A stretch of 64,000 nt of DNA from F2B08 sp046260445 (GCA_046260445.1 JBHEPF010000127.1:1-64000); one strand, 5' to 3'. Shown: positions 33,511 through 41,706, counted from the stretch's first letter. Made by a program: numbers and translations. Notes: generated from the sequence alone by a model not told the origin.

Positions 33511-34950
33511 TCAGTCGCCGAGCTCCCGGCGGCGCCGGATCACGAAGTCCTCGAGTCCGGCGAGGACGCCGTCGTCGATGGTGGGCTGCTCGTAGTCCTC
33601 GAGCCGCTTGCGCCAGATGGCCGCGGCGCGCGTGGCCGTGTCCTGGGCGCCGTTGCGCGTCCAGCGCTCGTAGTTCTCGGAGGAGTTCAGGAAGGGGCGG
33701 TAGAAGCAGGTGCGGAAGCGCTCCATCGTGTGCGCCGAGCCCAGGAAGTGGCCACCGTGACCGACCTCCTGGTGGGCGTCGAAGGCGAGCGAGCCAGCGT
33801 CGATCTCGAGTGGGGTGAACTCGTGCTGGAGCATCTCGACGATCTGGCAGTCGATGACGAACTTCTCGAGCCCCGCAACCAGGCCGCCCTCGAGCCACCC
33901 TGCTGTGTGCATGACCCAGTTCGTGCCCGCGAGAAACGTCGGCAGCAGGGTCATCAGTGCCTCGTATCCGGCTTGGGCGTCCGGCACCTGTGAGGAGGTG
34001 AGGCCGCCGCCGGTGCGGAACGGCAGGCCGAACCGGCGCGCGATCTGGCCGGTGCAGAGCAGTCCGATGCCGGACTCCGGCGTGCCGAAGGTGGGGGAGC
34101 CGGACTGCATGTCGATGTTCGAGAGGAACGACCCGAAGATCACCGGGCACCCGGGGCGGATGAGCTGGGCCAGGGCGATGCCCGACAATGCCTCGGCGAT
34201 CTGCTGCACCAACGCTGCCGGGATGGTCACGGGCGACATCGCGCCCATGAGGATGAACGGCGTCACGACGACCGGCTGGTTGGCCGCGCAGTACTCGAAG
34301 AGGGCGTCGAGCATACGGTCGTCCCAGCGGAGGGGCGAGTTGCAGTTGATGAGGCTGATCGATGTCGGCGTGGCCTCGATCGCGTCGCGGCCGCCGAACA
34401 CGATCTCGGACATCGCGATGACGTCGCGGGCGTTGGGCCCGGAGACGACGTTGCCCATGAACACCTTGTCGGTGAGCGTCATCAGAGCGAGCGTCATGTC
34501 GAGGTGGCGTGAGTCGAGCGGAGTGTCGTTGGGTTCGCAGACGACGCCGCCGGCGGAGTCCAGGACCGAGAAGGACTGGGAGAGGCGCGCGAAGTTGCGG
34601 TAGTCCTCCATGGTGCCGTCCCGGCGGATCTCGCCATCGCGGACGAACGGAGGGCCGTAGACGGCACCGAAGGCCATTGAGTCGCCGCCGATGTGGATGC
34701 TGCGCTCGGCGTTGCGCGCCTGGACGTCGAACTCGCGGGGCGCCTTGGCCACCTGCTCGAGGACGAACTCAGGGTCGAGGAACACCGTCTTCTCCTCGAC
34801 CCGCTGGCCCGCGTCGCGGAAGAGGGCCACGGCGCGGTCACTCATGAACTCGACCCCGATCTCGGTGACGAGTCGACGCCAGCCGGCGTCCAGCTGCTCG
34901 AGGGCGTCCGCGGAGAGGATCTCGTAGCGCGGCATGCGGTTGGTGAACAT
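33511..34950 (-). CDS. MttB-family (non-pyrrolysine) methyltransferase, probable glycine betaine:corrinoid
   Basis: A 479-residue member of the trimethylamine methyltransferase superfamily. The frame is continuous with no in-frame amber codon, so it is the non-pyrrolysine type typified by glycine betaine methyltransferase MtgB. Family stretches include GGDSMAFGAVYGPP, ATPTSISLINCNSPLRWDD, the TIM-barrel segment FGTPESGIGLLCTGQIARRFGL (split here) and HQEVGHGGHFLG near the C-terminus. It would transfer a methyl group from a quaternary amine to the corrinoid protein encoded on the opposite strand. Betaine as substrate is inferred from betA/betB and the dimethylglycine dehydrogenase. Confidence 0.88.
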   Translation of the reverse strand: MFTNRMPRYEILSADALEQLDAGWRRLVTEIGVEFMSDRAVALFRDAGQRVEEKTVFLDPEFVLEQVAKAPREFDVQARNAERSIHIGGDSMAFGAVYGPPFVRDGEIRRDGTMEDYRNFARLSQSFSVLDSAGGVVCEPNDTPLDSRHLDMTLALMTLTDKVFMGNVVSGPNARDVIAMSEIVFGGRDAIEATPTSISLINCNSPLRWDDRMLDALFEYCAANQPVVVTPFILMGAMSPVTIPAALVQQIAEALSGIALAQLIRPGCPVIFGSFLSNIDMQSGSPTFGTPESGIGLLCTGQIARRFGLPFRTGGGLTSSQVPDAQAGYEALMTLLPTFLAGTNWVMHTAGWLEGGLVAGLEKFVIDCQIVEMLQHEFTPLEIDAGSLAFDAHQEVGHGGHFLGSAHTMERFRTCFYRPFLNSSENYERWTRNGAQDTATRAAAIWRKRLEDYEQPTIDDGVLAGLEDFVIRRRRELGD

Positions 34951-35005
34951 CGGCGGGCCTTTCGGAGCGATCGACGTTGACGGTGAGACGGGTCACATCC
35001 TAGCC

Positions 35006-35037
35006 TCATCATGTGGGACTGTGGTTCCACATCATGA
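35006..35037. promoter_or_regulatory. Imperfect palindrome in the mttB-like/iclR divergent region
   Basis: Arms 35006-35019 and 35024-35037 match at 12 of 14 positions, with ATGTGGGA facing TTCCACAT. The centre is about equally far from the mttB-like start (34950) and the IclR start (35091). It is a plausible operator for the second IclR protein and differs from the GTTGC-type sites. Confidence 0.5.
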
Positions 35038-35090
35038 GCAGCCGCGCGCGACCTCGCGACTCGGCCAACATCCAGGAGAGGACAGCCCGC

Positions 35091-35858
35091 GTGAGCACCC
35101 CCACAGTGAGTACCGGCACCCAGTCCATCGACCGGGCTGCCGACCTGCTCGCCCGTGTCGTGCGCGCGCAGGAGGCGGTGACCTTCAGCGAACTGGCCGT
35201 GGCGACCGGGCTGGCGCGCTCGACGACCTCCCGTCTACTGGCCGCCCTCGAGCGCGCGGAACTCCTCGCCCGTGACGACCATGGTCGTTGGACCCCCGGT
35301 GCGCTTTTCGAGCACTACGCCACGCAGCGCTCCGATGACGAAGTGCTGATCCAGGCCGCCGATCCCATGATGCGGGCGCTGGGGGAGGCCACCGGCGAGA
35401 CCGTGAACCTCGGGGTCAGTCGCCGCGGTACCGTCGTGCAGGTCGCCCAGGTCGACTCGGTCTACTTCCTCGGCTCGCGTGACTGGGTCGGCACAGAAGT
35501 GCCGGCGCACTGCTCCTCCCTGGGCAAGGTTCTCCTCGCGCACGGCGCGCTCCGACTGCCCTCCGGACCGCTCGAAGCACTGACCCCGTCGTCGGTCACC
35601 ACCGGCGCGGCCCTGCAAGCCCAGCTGCCGGGCATCCGCGCCGACGGCTACGCGACGACCGTCGACGAGCTCGAGCCCGGTCTGACGGGGGTGGCGGCAC
35701 CGGTCCGCCGCAATGGCGCGGTCGTGGCCGCGCTCGGCGTTTCGGGGCCGACCTCCCGCCTCGCGGTGGACCTGCAGTCCACCGGAACCCTTGTCGCCGC
35801 CCACGCCCGGGCGCTGTCGACCCGTCTCGACCACCACCCGCAGGAAGGCGCAGCATGA
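35091..35858 (+). CDS. IclR-family transcriptional regulator (corrinoid operon)
   Basis: A 255-residue IclR regulator. The N-terminal helix-turn-helix has VTFSELAVATGLARSTTSRL; the effector domain contains VNLGVSRRGTVVQVAQVDS, HCSSLGKVLLAHGA and VAAPVRRNGAVVAALGVSG. I choose the GTG at 35091 because AGGAGAGGA lies 8 nt upstream; an earlier GTG (35013) overlaps the operator-like palindrome. Its stop overlaps the corrinoid-protein start by 4 bp, so it heads the operon it presumably controls. Confidence 0.88.
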   Translation: MSTPTVSTGTQSIDRAADLLARVVRAQEAVTFSELAVATGLARSTTSRLLAALERAELLARDDHGRWTPGALFEHYATQRSDDEVLIQAADPMMRALGEATGETVNLGVSRRGTVVQVAQVDSVYFLGSRDWVGTEVPAHCSSLGKVLLAHGALRLPSGPLEALTPSSVTTGAALQAQLPGIRADGYATTVDELEPGLTGVAAPVRRNGAVVAALGVSGPTSRLAVDLQSTGTLVAAHARALSTRLDHHPQEGAA

Positions 35859-36520
35859 CTCCCGACGAGATCCTTCAGGGGTTGTACGACGAGACGCTCG
35901 TCGGCAACGCACCCGCGGTGCTCGACCTCACCCACCAGGCACTGAACCAGGGCATGGCGCCGGGCAGCCTGCTGTTCGACGCACTGATCCCCGCCCTGGA
36001 GGAGGTCGGCGCTCGCTTCGAGCGCGGCGACTTCTTCGTGCCCGAGATGCTCATCGCGGGCCGCGCCATGGCCGGCTCAATGGCAGTACTGCGACCGCTC
36101 CTCGCCGACACCGGGGTCCAGACGATCGGGCGCTTCCTCATGGGGACCGTCAAGGGCGACGTCCACGACATCGGAAAGAACCTCGTCAACATCATGCTCG
36201 AGGGGGCCGGCTTCGAGGTGATCGACCTCGGGGTGCAGGTGGCGCCGGAGAGGTTCGTCGCGGCCATTGAGGAGCACCAGCCCGACATCGTCGGCTTCTC
36301 AGCGTTCCTCACCACGACCATGCCGATGTTCAAGGCGAACATCAACGCCCTCGAGAAGGCAGGTCTACGCGACTCCGTCATCGTCATGGTGGGCGGGGCC
36401 CCGGTCACGCAGGAGTACGCCGACGCGGTCGGCGCCGACGGGTATGCCTCCGATGCCTCCGCCACCGTCAAGCGGGCCAAGGCTCTGCTCGAGGCCCGCC
36501 GCACCAGGGTCCTGGCGTGA
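35855..36520 (+). CDS. Corrinoid (B12-binding) methyl-carrier protein
   Basis: A 221-residue MtmC/MttC-type protein. Residues ~1-90 form the helical cap (B12-binding 2), and residues ~95-215 the Rossmann B12 domain with the cofactor-ligand motif DVHDIGKNLV (His as lower ligand), SAFLTTTM and GGAPVTQEYA. It accepts a methyl group on Co(I) and hands it to the next enzyme. Translation is coupled on both sides by 4-bp overlaps. Confidence 0.94.
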   Translation: MTPDEILQGLYDETLVGNAPAVLDLTHQALNQGMAPGSLLFDALIPALEEVGARFERGDFFVPEMLIAGRAMAGSMAVLRPLLADTGVQTIGRFLMGTVKGDVHDIGKNLVNIMLEGAGFEVIDLGVQVAPERFVAAIEEHQPDIVGFSAFLTTTMPMFKANINALEKAGLRDSVIVMVGGAPVTQEYADAVGADGYASDASATVKRAKALLEARRTRVLA

Positions 36521-37419
36521 GCGCCCCCCTGCGTCGCACCGTCCTGCGTTCGGCGACCAAGGAGGTCGTCATTGCTGCAGACCAGCCGTTCTGCGTCATC
36601 GGTGAGCGGATCAACCCGACCGGTCGGCCCGTGCTCCAGAAGGCACTGCGCGAGGGCGACCTGTCGATCATCGCCAAGGACGTCGACTCCCAGGTCGCTG
36701 GCGGCGCCGACGTCCTCGACATCAACATGGGTGTGCCCCTCACCGACGAGGTCGCGCTGCTCGTCAGGGCGATCCAGCTGGTGCAGCAGGTGACCGACCT
36801 GCCCGTCTGCATCGACTCCTCGGTGGTCGAGGCGCTGGAGGCCGGGCTCGCCGCTTACCAGGGCCGGGCCCTGGTCAATTCCGTGACGGCCGAGGACGAA
36901 CGGCTCGCCGCCATCCTCCCCCTCGTCAAGAAGTACGACGCCGCGGTCGTCGCGCTGCCGAACGACGAGGACGAGATTCCCATGGAGCACGAGAAGCGAC
37001 TCCTGCTCACCGAGAAGATCGTCCAGGTCGCCACGCGGGAGTACGGCATCGCCATCGACGACATCGTCATCGATCCACTTGCGATGCCCATCGGTGCCGA
37101 CTCCACGGTGGGCCGCGAGACCCTCGCGACCATCCGTGGCATCCGCGAGCGGTGGGGCCTCAACACGACGTGCGGCGCGTCCAACGTCAGCTTCGGGATG
37201 CCGGGCCGCCACGCCATCAACGGCGCCTGGCTGCCGCTCGCGATGTCGGCCGGCCTCACCAGCGCCATCATGGACGCCCGCACTCCGCACGTCGTCGACG
37301 CGGTGCGTGCCGCCGACCTGCTCCTCGGCAATGACGAATGGGGCTCGGCGTGGATCGCGACCCACCGGGCGCGACAGGCGGCGCAGGCGGCCCCGACCGC
37401 TGCGGCTGGACCTGCGTGA
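36517..37419 (+). CDS. Methyltetrahydrofolate:corrinoid methyltransferase (DHPS-like)
   Basis: A 300-residue pterin-binding TIM barrel related to AcsE, MetH and MtgA/MtvA. Signatures are FCVIGERINPTGRP, DVLDINMGVP, VNSVTAEDER and the long conserved GASNVSFGMPGRHAINGAWL. It would transfer the corrinoid methyl group to THF, giving methyl-THF for MetF. The GTG start overlaps the corrinoid-protein stop. The last ~15 residues are Ala/Pro-rich and probably disordered. Confidence 0.93.
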   Translation: MSAPLRRTVLRSATKEVVIAADQPFCVIGERINPTGRPVLQKALREGDLSIIAKDVDSQVAGGADVLDINMGVPLTDEVALLVRAIQLVQQVTDLPVCIDSSVVEALEAGLAAYQGRALVNSVTAEDERLAAILPLVKKYDAAVVALPNDEDEIPMEHEKRLLLTEKIVQVATREYGIAIDDIVIDPLAMPIGADSTVGRETLATIRGIRERWGLNTTCGASNVSFGMPGRHAINGAWLPLAMSAGLTSAIMDARTPHVVDAVRAADLLLGNDEWGSAWIATHRARQAAQAAPTAAAGPA

Positions 37420-39386
37420 GCGGGTCACGCGGCCCGGGATCGCCGTTCGATGATGTCGTCGACGGGCTGCGGCGCGAGGGTCTGCTCGAGCCGGCCTCGT
37501 CGAGGTCCGTCGCACGGGACGTTCGCGAGGGCGCCGGGAGGGTGCAACTGAGCTTCACGCCATCCAACCGCTCGGTGCGGGTGCCGCCGGGGGTGTCTGT
37601 CTTCGACGCCGCCTCCTGGAACGGGATCGCCATCGACTCCACGTGTGGGGGCCACGGCACCTGTCGCAAGTGCCTCGTCCGTGTGACGACAGGCTCGGCG
37701 CCGGTGACGAGGCACGACCTCAAGACCTTCTCCGACGACCAGATCGGTGACGGTTGGCGGCTCGCGTGCCTCGTGAAGGCCGCCCACGACCTCAGTCTCG
37801 AGGTTCCGCCGCTCGTCACCCGGCCCAAGGCGTCCACCGTCGGCATTGGCCGTCAGGTCATCCTGCGCCCCGGGGTGCAGAAGCGCTACGTCGAGCTCGC
37901 CGAACCGACCCTCGCGGACCAGCGCACCGACCTGCGGCGCCTGCGTGACGCGGTGGAGGACCTCACCCTCGACCCCGACCTCCACGCCCTACGGCGCCTG
38001 CCGAACGTGTTGCGGGACAGCGACTTCAGGGTGACCGCGGTCGTGGTCCACGAGACTCTCATCGATGTCGAGCCGGGCGACACCACGGGTCGCCGGCACG
38101 CGATCGCGTTCGACCTCGGGACGACCACCGTCGTCGCCACCCTGCTCGACCTCGAGACCGGGACACCGGTCGCTGTGGCCTCGATGCTCAACAAGCAGCA
38201 GCCCTTCGGTGGCGATGTCATCACCAGGATCAGCGCGACGATGTTGGACCCCGAAGCGCTGGGTCGGCTCACCTCGCTGGCCCGCGAGACCCTCGCCGAG
38301 CTCGCGGCGGAGGTGCTCAAGGAGGGCGGGATCGCCCCGAGTGAGGTCTATGAGGTCGCGCTCGCCGGCAACGCGACGATGACGGCCCTGTTACTCGGTG
38401 TCGACCCCGAGCCCCTCGGCGTCGCCCCCTTCATCCAGGTGACTGCCGACTGGCCCGTCCTGAAGGCCACCGAGCTGGGTCTGACCCTGCACCCGGGGGC
38501 ACGGGCCACGGTCTTCCCCGCGCTCGGCGCCTACGTCGGCGGCGACATCGTCGCGGGCATGCTCGCGAGCGGGCTGGATCGCGATAAGCGGGTTCGCCTG
38601 TTCATCGACGTCGGCACCAACTGCGAGATCGCCCTGAGCGACGGCGAACGCATCGTCACGACCGCAGCGCCGGCCGGTCCCGCGTTCGAGGGCGGCGCCA
38701 TCCGCTGCGGCATGCGTGCCGCCGACGGCGCCATTGAGGTCATCAGGCTAGACCCCGCTGCCGAGGACGACGCCATCTCGGTGGTACTCGGCGTCATCGG
38801 TGACGTCGAGCCCCGGGGGCTGTGTGGTTCCGGCCTCGTCGACGCCGTGTCCGAGCTGGTCCGGGTCGGCCTGCTCGACGCGTCAGGTCGGTTCGTCCCG
38901 GAGGACGATGCTGCTCGTGACGTCCCGCTGCTCGCATCCCGACTCACGACCGTGGGGCAGGGCGAGCGGGTGTTCGTGCTGCACCGGCCCACTCCGGACT
39001 CACCTGCAGCGGAGTCTGTGTACCTGTCCCAGAGGGACGTTCGCGAGCTCCAGTTCGCCAAGGCGGCGATATCCACGGGGTGGACCCTGCTGCTGGAGGA
39101 GCTCGGGATGGCCGCGCGCGACGTCCAGCAAGTCCTGCTCGCAGGGTCCTTCGGCTCCTACCTCTCGCCCGCCTCGGCCGTGCGGATCGGGCTGGTCCCC
39201 GAACTGCCGGTGCTGCGGATCGTCTCCGCGGGCAACGTCGCGGGGGAGGGGGCCAAAATGGTCCTCCTGTCGTCCCGCGAACGGGCTGGTGCCGACGCGC
39301 TGCTCGAGGAGGTGCGCTATGTCGAACTCTCCGACCGCCCCGATTTCAACGACCGGTTCATCGACCAGCTCGCGTTCCCGGTGTGA
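37416..39386 (+). CDS. RamA-like corrinoid reductive activase (ferredoxin + DUF4445)
   Basis: A 656-residue RACE-type protein that reduces inactive Co(II) corrinoid in an ATP-dependent way. A [2Fe-2S] ferredoxin domain carries Cys77, Cys83, Cys86 and Cys118 (STCGGHGTCRKCLV then RLAC). The C-terminal ASKHA-like region shows IAFDLGTTTVVATLLDLETG, ALAGNATMTALLLG, FIDVGTNCEIALS and AGSFGSYL. The GTG at 37416 overlaps the methyltransferase stop; the frame is open upstream but overlaps that gene. About 40 residues of linker precede the ferredoxin domain. Confidence 0.92.
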   Translation: MSGSRGPGSPFDDVVDGLRREGLLEPASSRSVARDVREGAGRVQLSFTPSNRSVRVPPGVSVFDAASWNGIAIDSTCGGHGTCRKCLVRVTTGSAPVTRHDLKTFSDDQIGDGWRLACLVKAAHDLSLEVPPLVTRPKASTVGIGRQVILRPGVQKRYVELAEPTLADQRTDLRRLRDAVEDLTLDPDLHALRRLPNVLRDSDFRVTAVVVHETLIDVEPGDTTGRRHAIAFDLGTTTVVATLLDLETGTPVAVASMLNKQQPFGGDVITRISATMLDPEALGRLTSLARETLAELAAEVLKEGGIAPSEVYEVALAGNATMTALLLGVDPEPLGVAPFIQVTADWPVLKATELGLTLHPGARATVFPALGAYVGGDIVAGMLASGLDRDKRVRLFIDVGTNCEIALSDGERIVTTAAPAGPAFEGGAIRCGMRAADGAIEVIRLDPAAEDDAISVVLGVIGDVEPRGLCGSGLVDAVSELVRVGLLDASGRFVPEDDAARDVPLLASRLTTVGQGERVFVLHRPTPDSPAAESVYLSQRDVRELQFAKAAISTGWTLLLEELGMAARDVQQVLLAGSFGSYLSPASAVRIGLVPELPVLRIVSAGNVAGEGAKMVLLSSRERAGADALLEEVRYVELSDRPDFNDRFIDQLAFPV

Positions 39387-39411
39387 TGTCGGAGACGCCG
39401 CGCGCGCGTCG

Positions 39412-40002
39412 GTGGCACTCGTCGCGTGCGGTGCAATCGCCCAGCCGGCCGCCGACAGTGCAGCGCGACACGGGTGGGCTGTGGACGTCCACCCCTTGCC
39501 GCCCCTCCTGCATAACCGTCCGGAGCGGATCGCGGGCGAGGTCGAGCACCTCGTCCGTGAGTTGAGCGGACGCTACGACCGGGTCGCGGTCGGGTATGCC
39601 GACTGCGGCACCTACGGAGCGCTGGATGCGCTGTGTGAGCGGCTCGGAGTGCAGCGGCTGCCCGGTCTGCATTGCTATGACCTCTTCGCCGGAACGACCA
39701 TCGTTGAAGAGCTGGCCGCCGACGAGCCGGGCACCTACCTACTCACCGACTTCCTGGTGAGGTCGTTCTCCCGGACCGTGGTCCACGAGCTCGGTCTCGA
39801 CCGGCACCCAGAGCTGCGCGATGAATACTTCCGCCACTACACCCGCATCGTGTGGCTCGTCCAGAGCACCGACCCCCAGGAACAGGCCGAGCTGAGGCTG
39901 CTCGCACAGGGCGCCGCCGACCGCGTCGGACTGCCCTTGCAGGTGCAGCACGCGGGCCCTGGCGGCCTCGACCGCGCGCTCGCCGACCTCCTCGGCGACT
40001 AG
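39412..40002 (+). CDS. DUF1638 protein of the corrinoid operon
   Basis: A 196-residue DUF1638 member. Features are the opening VALVACGAIAQPAA, GYADCGTYGALDALCERLG, LHCYDLFAG and TYLLTDFLVRSF. Conserved Cys and His in these segments suggest a metal or cofactor site. Its function is unknown, but the family is recurrently found with MttB-type methyltransferases and corrinoid proteins. The start is uncertain: the only good in-frame candidate is the GTG at 39412, 25 bp after the activase stop, with GGAG about 18 nt upstream. Confidence 0.8.
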   Translation: MALVACGAIAQPAADSAARHGWAVDVHPLPPLLHNRPERIAGEVEHLVRELSGRYDRVAVGYADCGTYGALDALCERLGVQRLPGLHCYDLFAGTTIVEELAADEPGTYLLTDFLVRSFSRTVVHELGLDRHPELRDEYFRHYTRIVWLVQSTDPQEQAELRLLAQGAADRVGLPLQVQHAGPGGLDRALADLLGD

Positions 40003-40090
40003 CGCGCGGCGAGGACCTCGGACATCGCTCGCACGGGATCGGGGGCAGAGCCGCAGCAGGCCCGACGATGTCGATCCCGGTGGGCCCGTC
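39999..40090 (-). pseudogene. Frameshifted C-terminal remnant of a homocysteine/betaine-homocysteine S-methyltransferase
   Basis: Directly after the metF stop, in the same frame, the minus strand reads DGPTGIDIVG. After a one-base shift it continues CCGSAPDPVRAMSEVLAAR and stops at 39999. Together this matches the zinc-site tail of MmuM/BHMT/MetH-type enzymes, IVGGCCGTxPxHIRAM. About 30 codons remain; the rest of the gene is absent. Its stop overlaps the DUF1638 stop on the other strand. The match is short, so chance cannot be excluded. Confidence 0.4.
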
Positions 40091-40954
40091 TCACCGTGGT
40101 CGGCTTCGGGTGGCGACCGCCTCGTCGAGCATCCGTCGGCGCCAGGCCTCGATGACCTCGACCTGGTTGAACGTGAAGACGTGGAGGCCCTCGACGCCCA
40201 ATGTCTCGTTCGTCGCCAGGGCCGCGACGCGGTGGACGAACCGGTCGGTGGAGAAGCCCGGACTGGCGATCCGGGCGAAGACCGACCCCTGCTTGCGCAG
40301 GAAACGGAGCGATTCTCCGACCCCGATCTTCGTCGCCATGCCGAGCAGCTTCGTGCGCTCGACGGGGCCCGGGAGGCCGACGAGGATAGGGAGGGTGACC
40401 CCGCGGCGCCGCACCCGCTCGGCCCACGTGGCGAGGCGCTCGACGTCGAAGGTCATGTTCGAGACGATGTGCGTCGCGTACGGGCGCTTGTCCCACATCG
40501 CCTGCACCGTGACGTCGTCGTCGATCGTCGGGTGTGACTCGGGGTAGCCCGTGATGCCCACCTGGGTGAAGTGGTGGCCCATCTCGTCGAGGCCGCGCAG
40601 GAGGTCGAGGGCGCCGTGGTACGGACCGGCCGGCGGATCGGCGTCGCCGGCGGGCACGAAGACCGCCGAGACGTCGTGCTCCTTCAGCCGCGAGACGATG
40701 TCGGCGAGCTCCTCGCGGCCCGACACCATCCTGGCCGCTAGGTGTGGCACGACGGTGTAGCCGGAGTCGGCGAGCGAGGTGGCCAGGTCCAGGGTGGCTG
40801 CCAGGCCTTTGCTGGGGGCGGCGGTCACCGTGAGCGGCACTGATGAGGGGACGTGCTCTCGGACCGTATCGGCGATCGTGGCCGTGGGCATGACCTCGTA
40901 TCGCGCACCCTTCAGCAGGCGGGTGAGGGCGACGGTTGGCAACTCGTTGCTCAT
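40091..40954 (-). CDS. metF: Methylenetetrahydrofolate reductase
   Basis: A 287-residue flavin-dependent TIM-barrel enzyme interconverting methylene-THF and methyl-THF. Visible features are VPLTVTAAPSKGLAATLD, VPHLAARMVSGREELADIV, VGITGYPESHP and LPILVGLPGPVERTKLL. It is divergent from the canonical MetF and closer to the enzymes found with methylotrophic demethylation clusters. In this setting it would oxidise methyl-THF released by the corrinoid pathway. The ATG at 40954 lies within a GTTGC/GCAAC palindrome; an upstream extension of the frame is not convincing. Confidence 0.87.
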   Translation of the reverse strand: MSNELPTVALTRLLKGARYEVMPTATIADTVREHVPSSVPLTVTAAPSKGLAATLDLATSLADSGYTVVPHLAARMVSGREELADIVSRLKEHDVSAVFVPAGDADPPAGPYHGALDLLRGLDEMGHHFTQVGITGYPESHPTIDDDVTVQAMWDKRPYATHIVSNMTFDVERLATWAERVRRRGVTLPILVGLPGPVERTKLLGMATKIGVGESLRFLRKQGSVFARIASPGFSTDRFVHRVAALATNETLGVEGLHVFTFNQVEVIEAWRRRMLDEAVATRSRPR

Positions 40955-40962
40955 CGTGCAAC
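40946..40962. promoter_or_regulatory. Candidate IclR operator over the metF start
   Basis: GTTGCTCATCGTGCAAC has perfect 5-bp arms; read on the minus strand it contains GTTGCACGATG, identical over 11 nt to the betB site. It covers the metF start codon (40952-40954). Confidence 0.5.
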
Positions 40963-41439
40963 CTGTCTCGTCATGCGCACCGGATGGCGCACAGCCTAGG
41001 GGTCGTCGGTCGTCGGCGCTAGCGTCTGGGCTCATGAGTCCTGGGCGGGCCCTGACGATGCCGGAGCCGAGCAGCCCGCGCTGCCCCATTCGGGCGTGCC
41101 GCACCGCCGTGTGCCGCGAGCCCGAGCACGCTCCTGCTCCTGGGTGGCCGGTCCGCGGCCCCACCGAATCCGGTATCGCCACCGTCCCCGCCCTCCCCGC
41201 TCGACAACGCGGTGCACAACGCACCGTGCCGCCGGTGGGGTGTCGTGTGGCCAGATCGCCGCGTAGGCCGGACCTATCCGAGCCGCCGACCAGAGTCGGA
41301 ACGGCCGGGCAGGATTTTTCTCAGTGACCCACGCACGTGAGCGAGCGAAGCTTTGGCCCGCAACCAGCGCAACCGGACCGACCTCGCACAGCTCGAGTCC
41401 ATCAGGGAGCTTGCACCCGGTCCCGTCGAGGGATCGGCG
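40955..41439. other. 485-bp stretch without a supported gene
   Basis: Between metF and the GlsB-like gene, both on the minus strand. The first ~40 bp hold the metF operator candidate and a TGCGC/GCGCA inverted repeat (40974-40991). A 97-codon plus-strand frame from 41035 is Arg/Pro-rich with no family resemblance. It is the right edge of the betaine/corrinoid region and may be decayed sequence. Confidence 0.5.
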
Positions 41440-41706
41440 CTAGACCTGCTTGCGTCCGATGGCCAGCCCGTAGACGACGATGAGCACAGCCGCGGCGACG
41501 ACGCCGGCGACGAACGGGATGACCTCGAAGCCCCCGGACCCTTCATATCCGAACCGGTAGACGACCCAGCTCCCGACGAGGGAGCCGAGGATGCCGAGGA
41601 TGACCGTGACGAGTAGGGAGATGCTCTGCCGGCCGGGGAGGATGAGCCGAGCCACGGCACCGATGATCGCGCCCAGGATGATGGCGCTGATGATGGTGAA
41701 GAACAT
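41440..41706 (-). CDS. GlsB/YeaQ/YmgE-family small membrane protein
   Basis: An 88-residue stress-associated membrane protein (transglycosylase-associated family). Three hydrophobic helices are seen, with GAIIGAVARLILPGRQ and the glycine-rich ILGILGSLVGSWV typical of the family. The function is unknown; membrane stress roles are assumed. It stands alone 33 bp upstream of the end of the DUF3107 gene, on the same strand. Confidence 0.9.
   Translation of the reverse strand: MFFTIISAIILGAIIGAVARLILPGRQSISLLVTVILGILGSLVGSWVVYRFGYEGSGGFEVIPFVAGVVAAAVLIVVYGLAIGRKQV

Noticed and set aside
41035..41328. 97-codon plus-strand ORF in the metF/GlsB gap
   Set aside because: It is Arg/Pro-rich with no domain, no convincing start signal and an equally open opposite strand.
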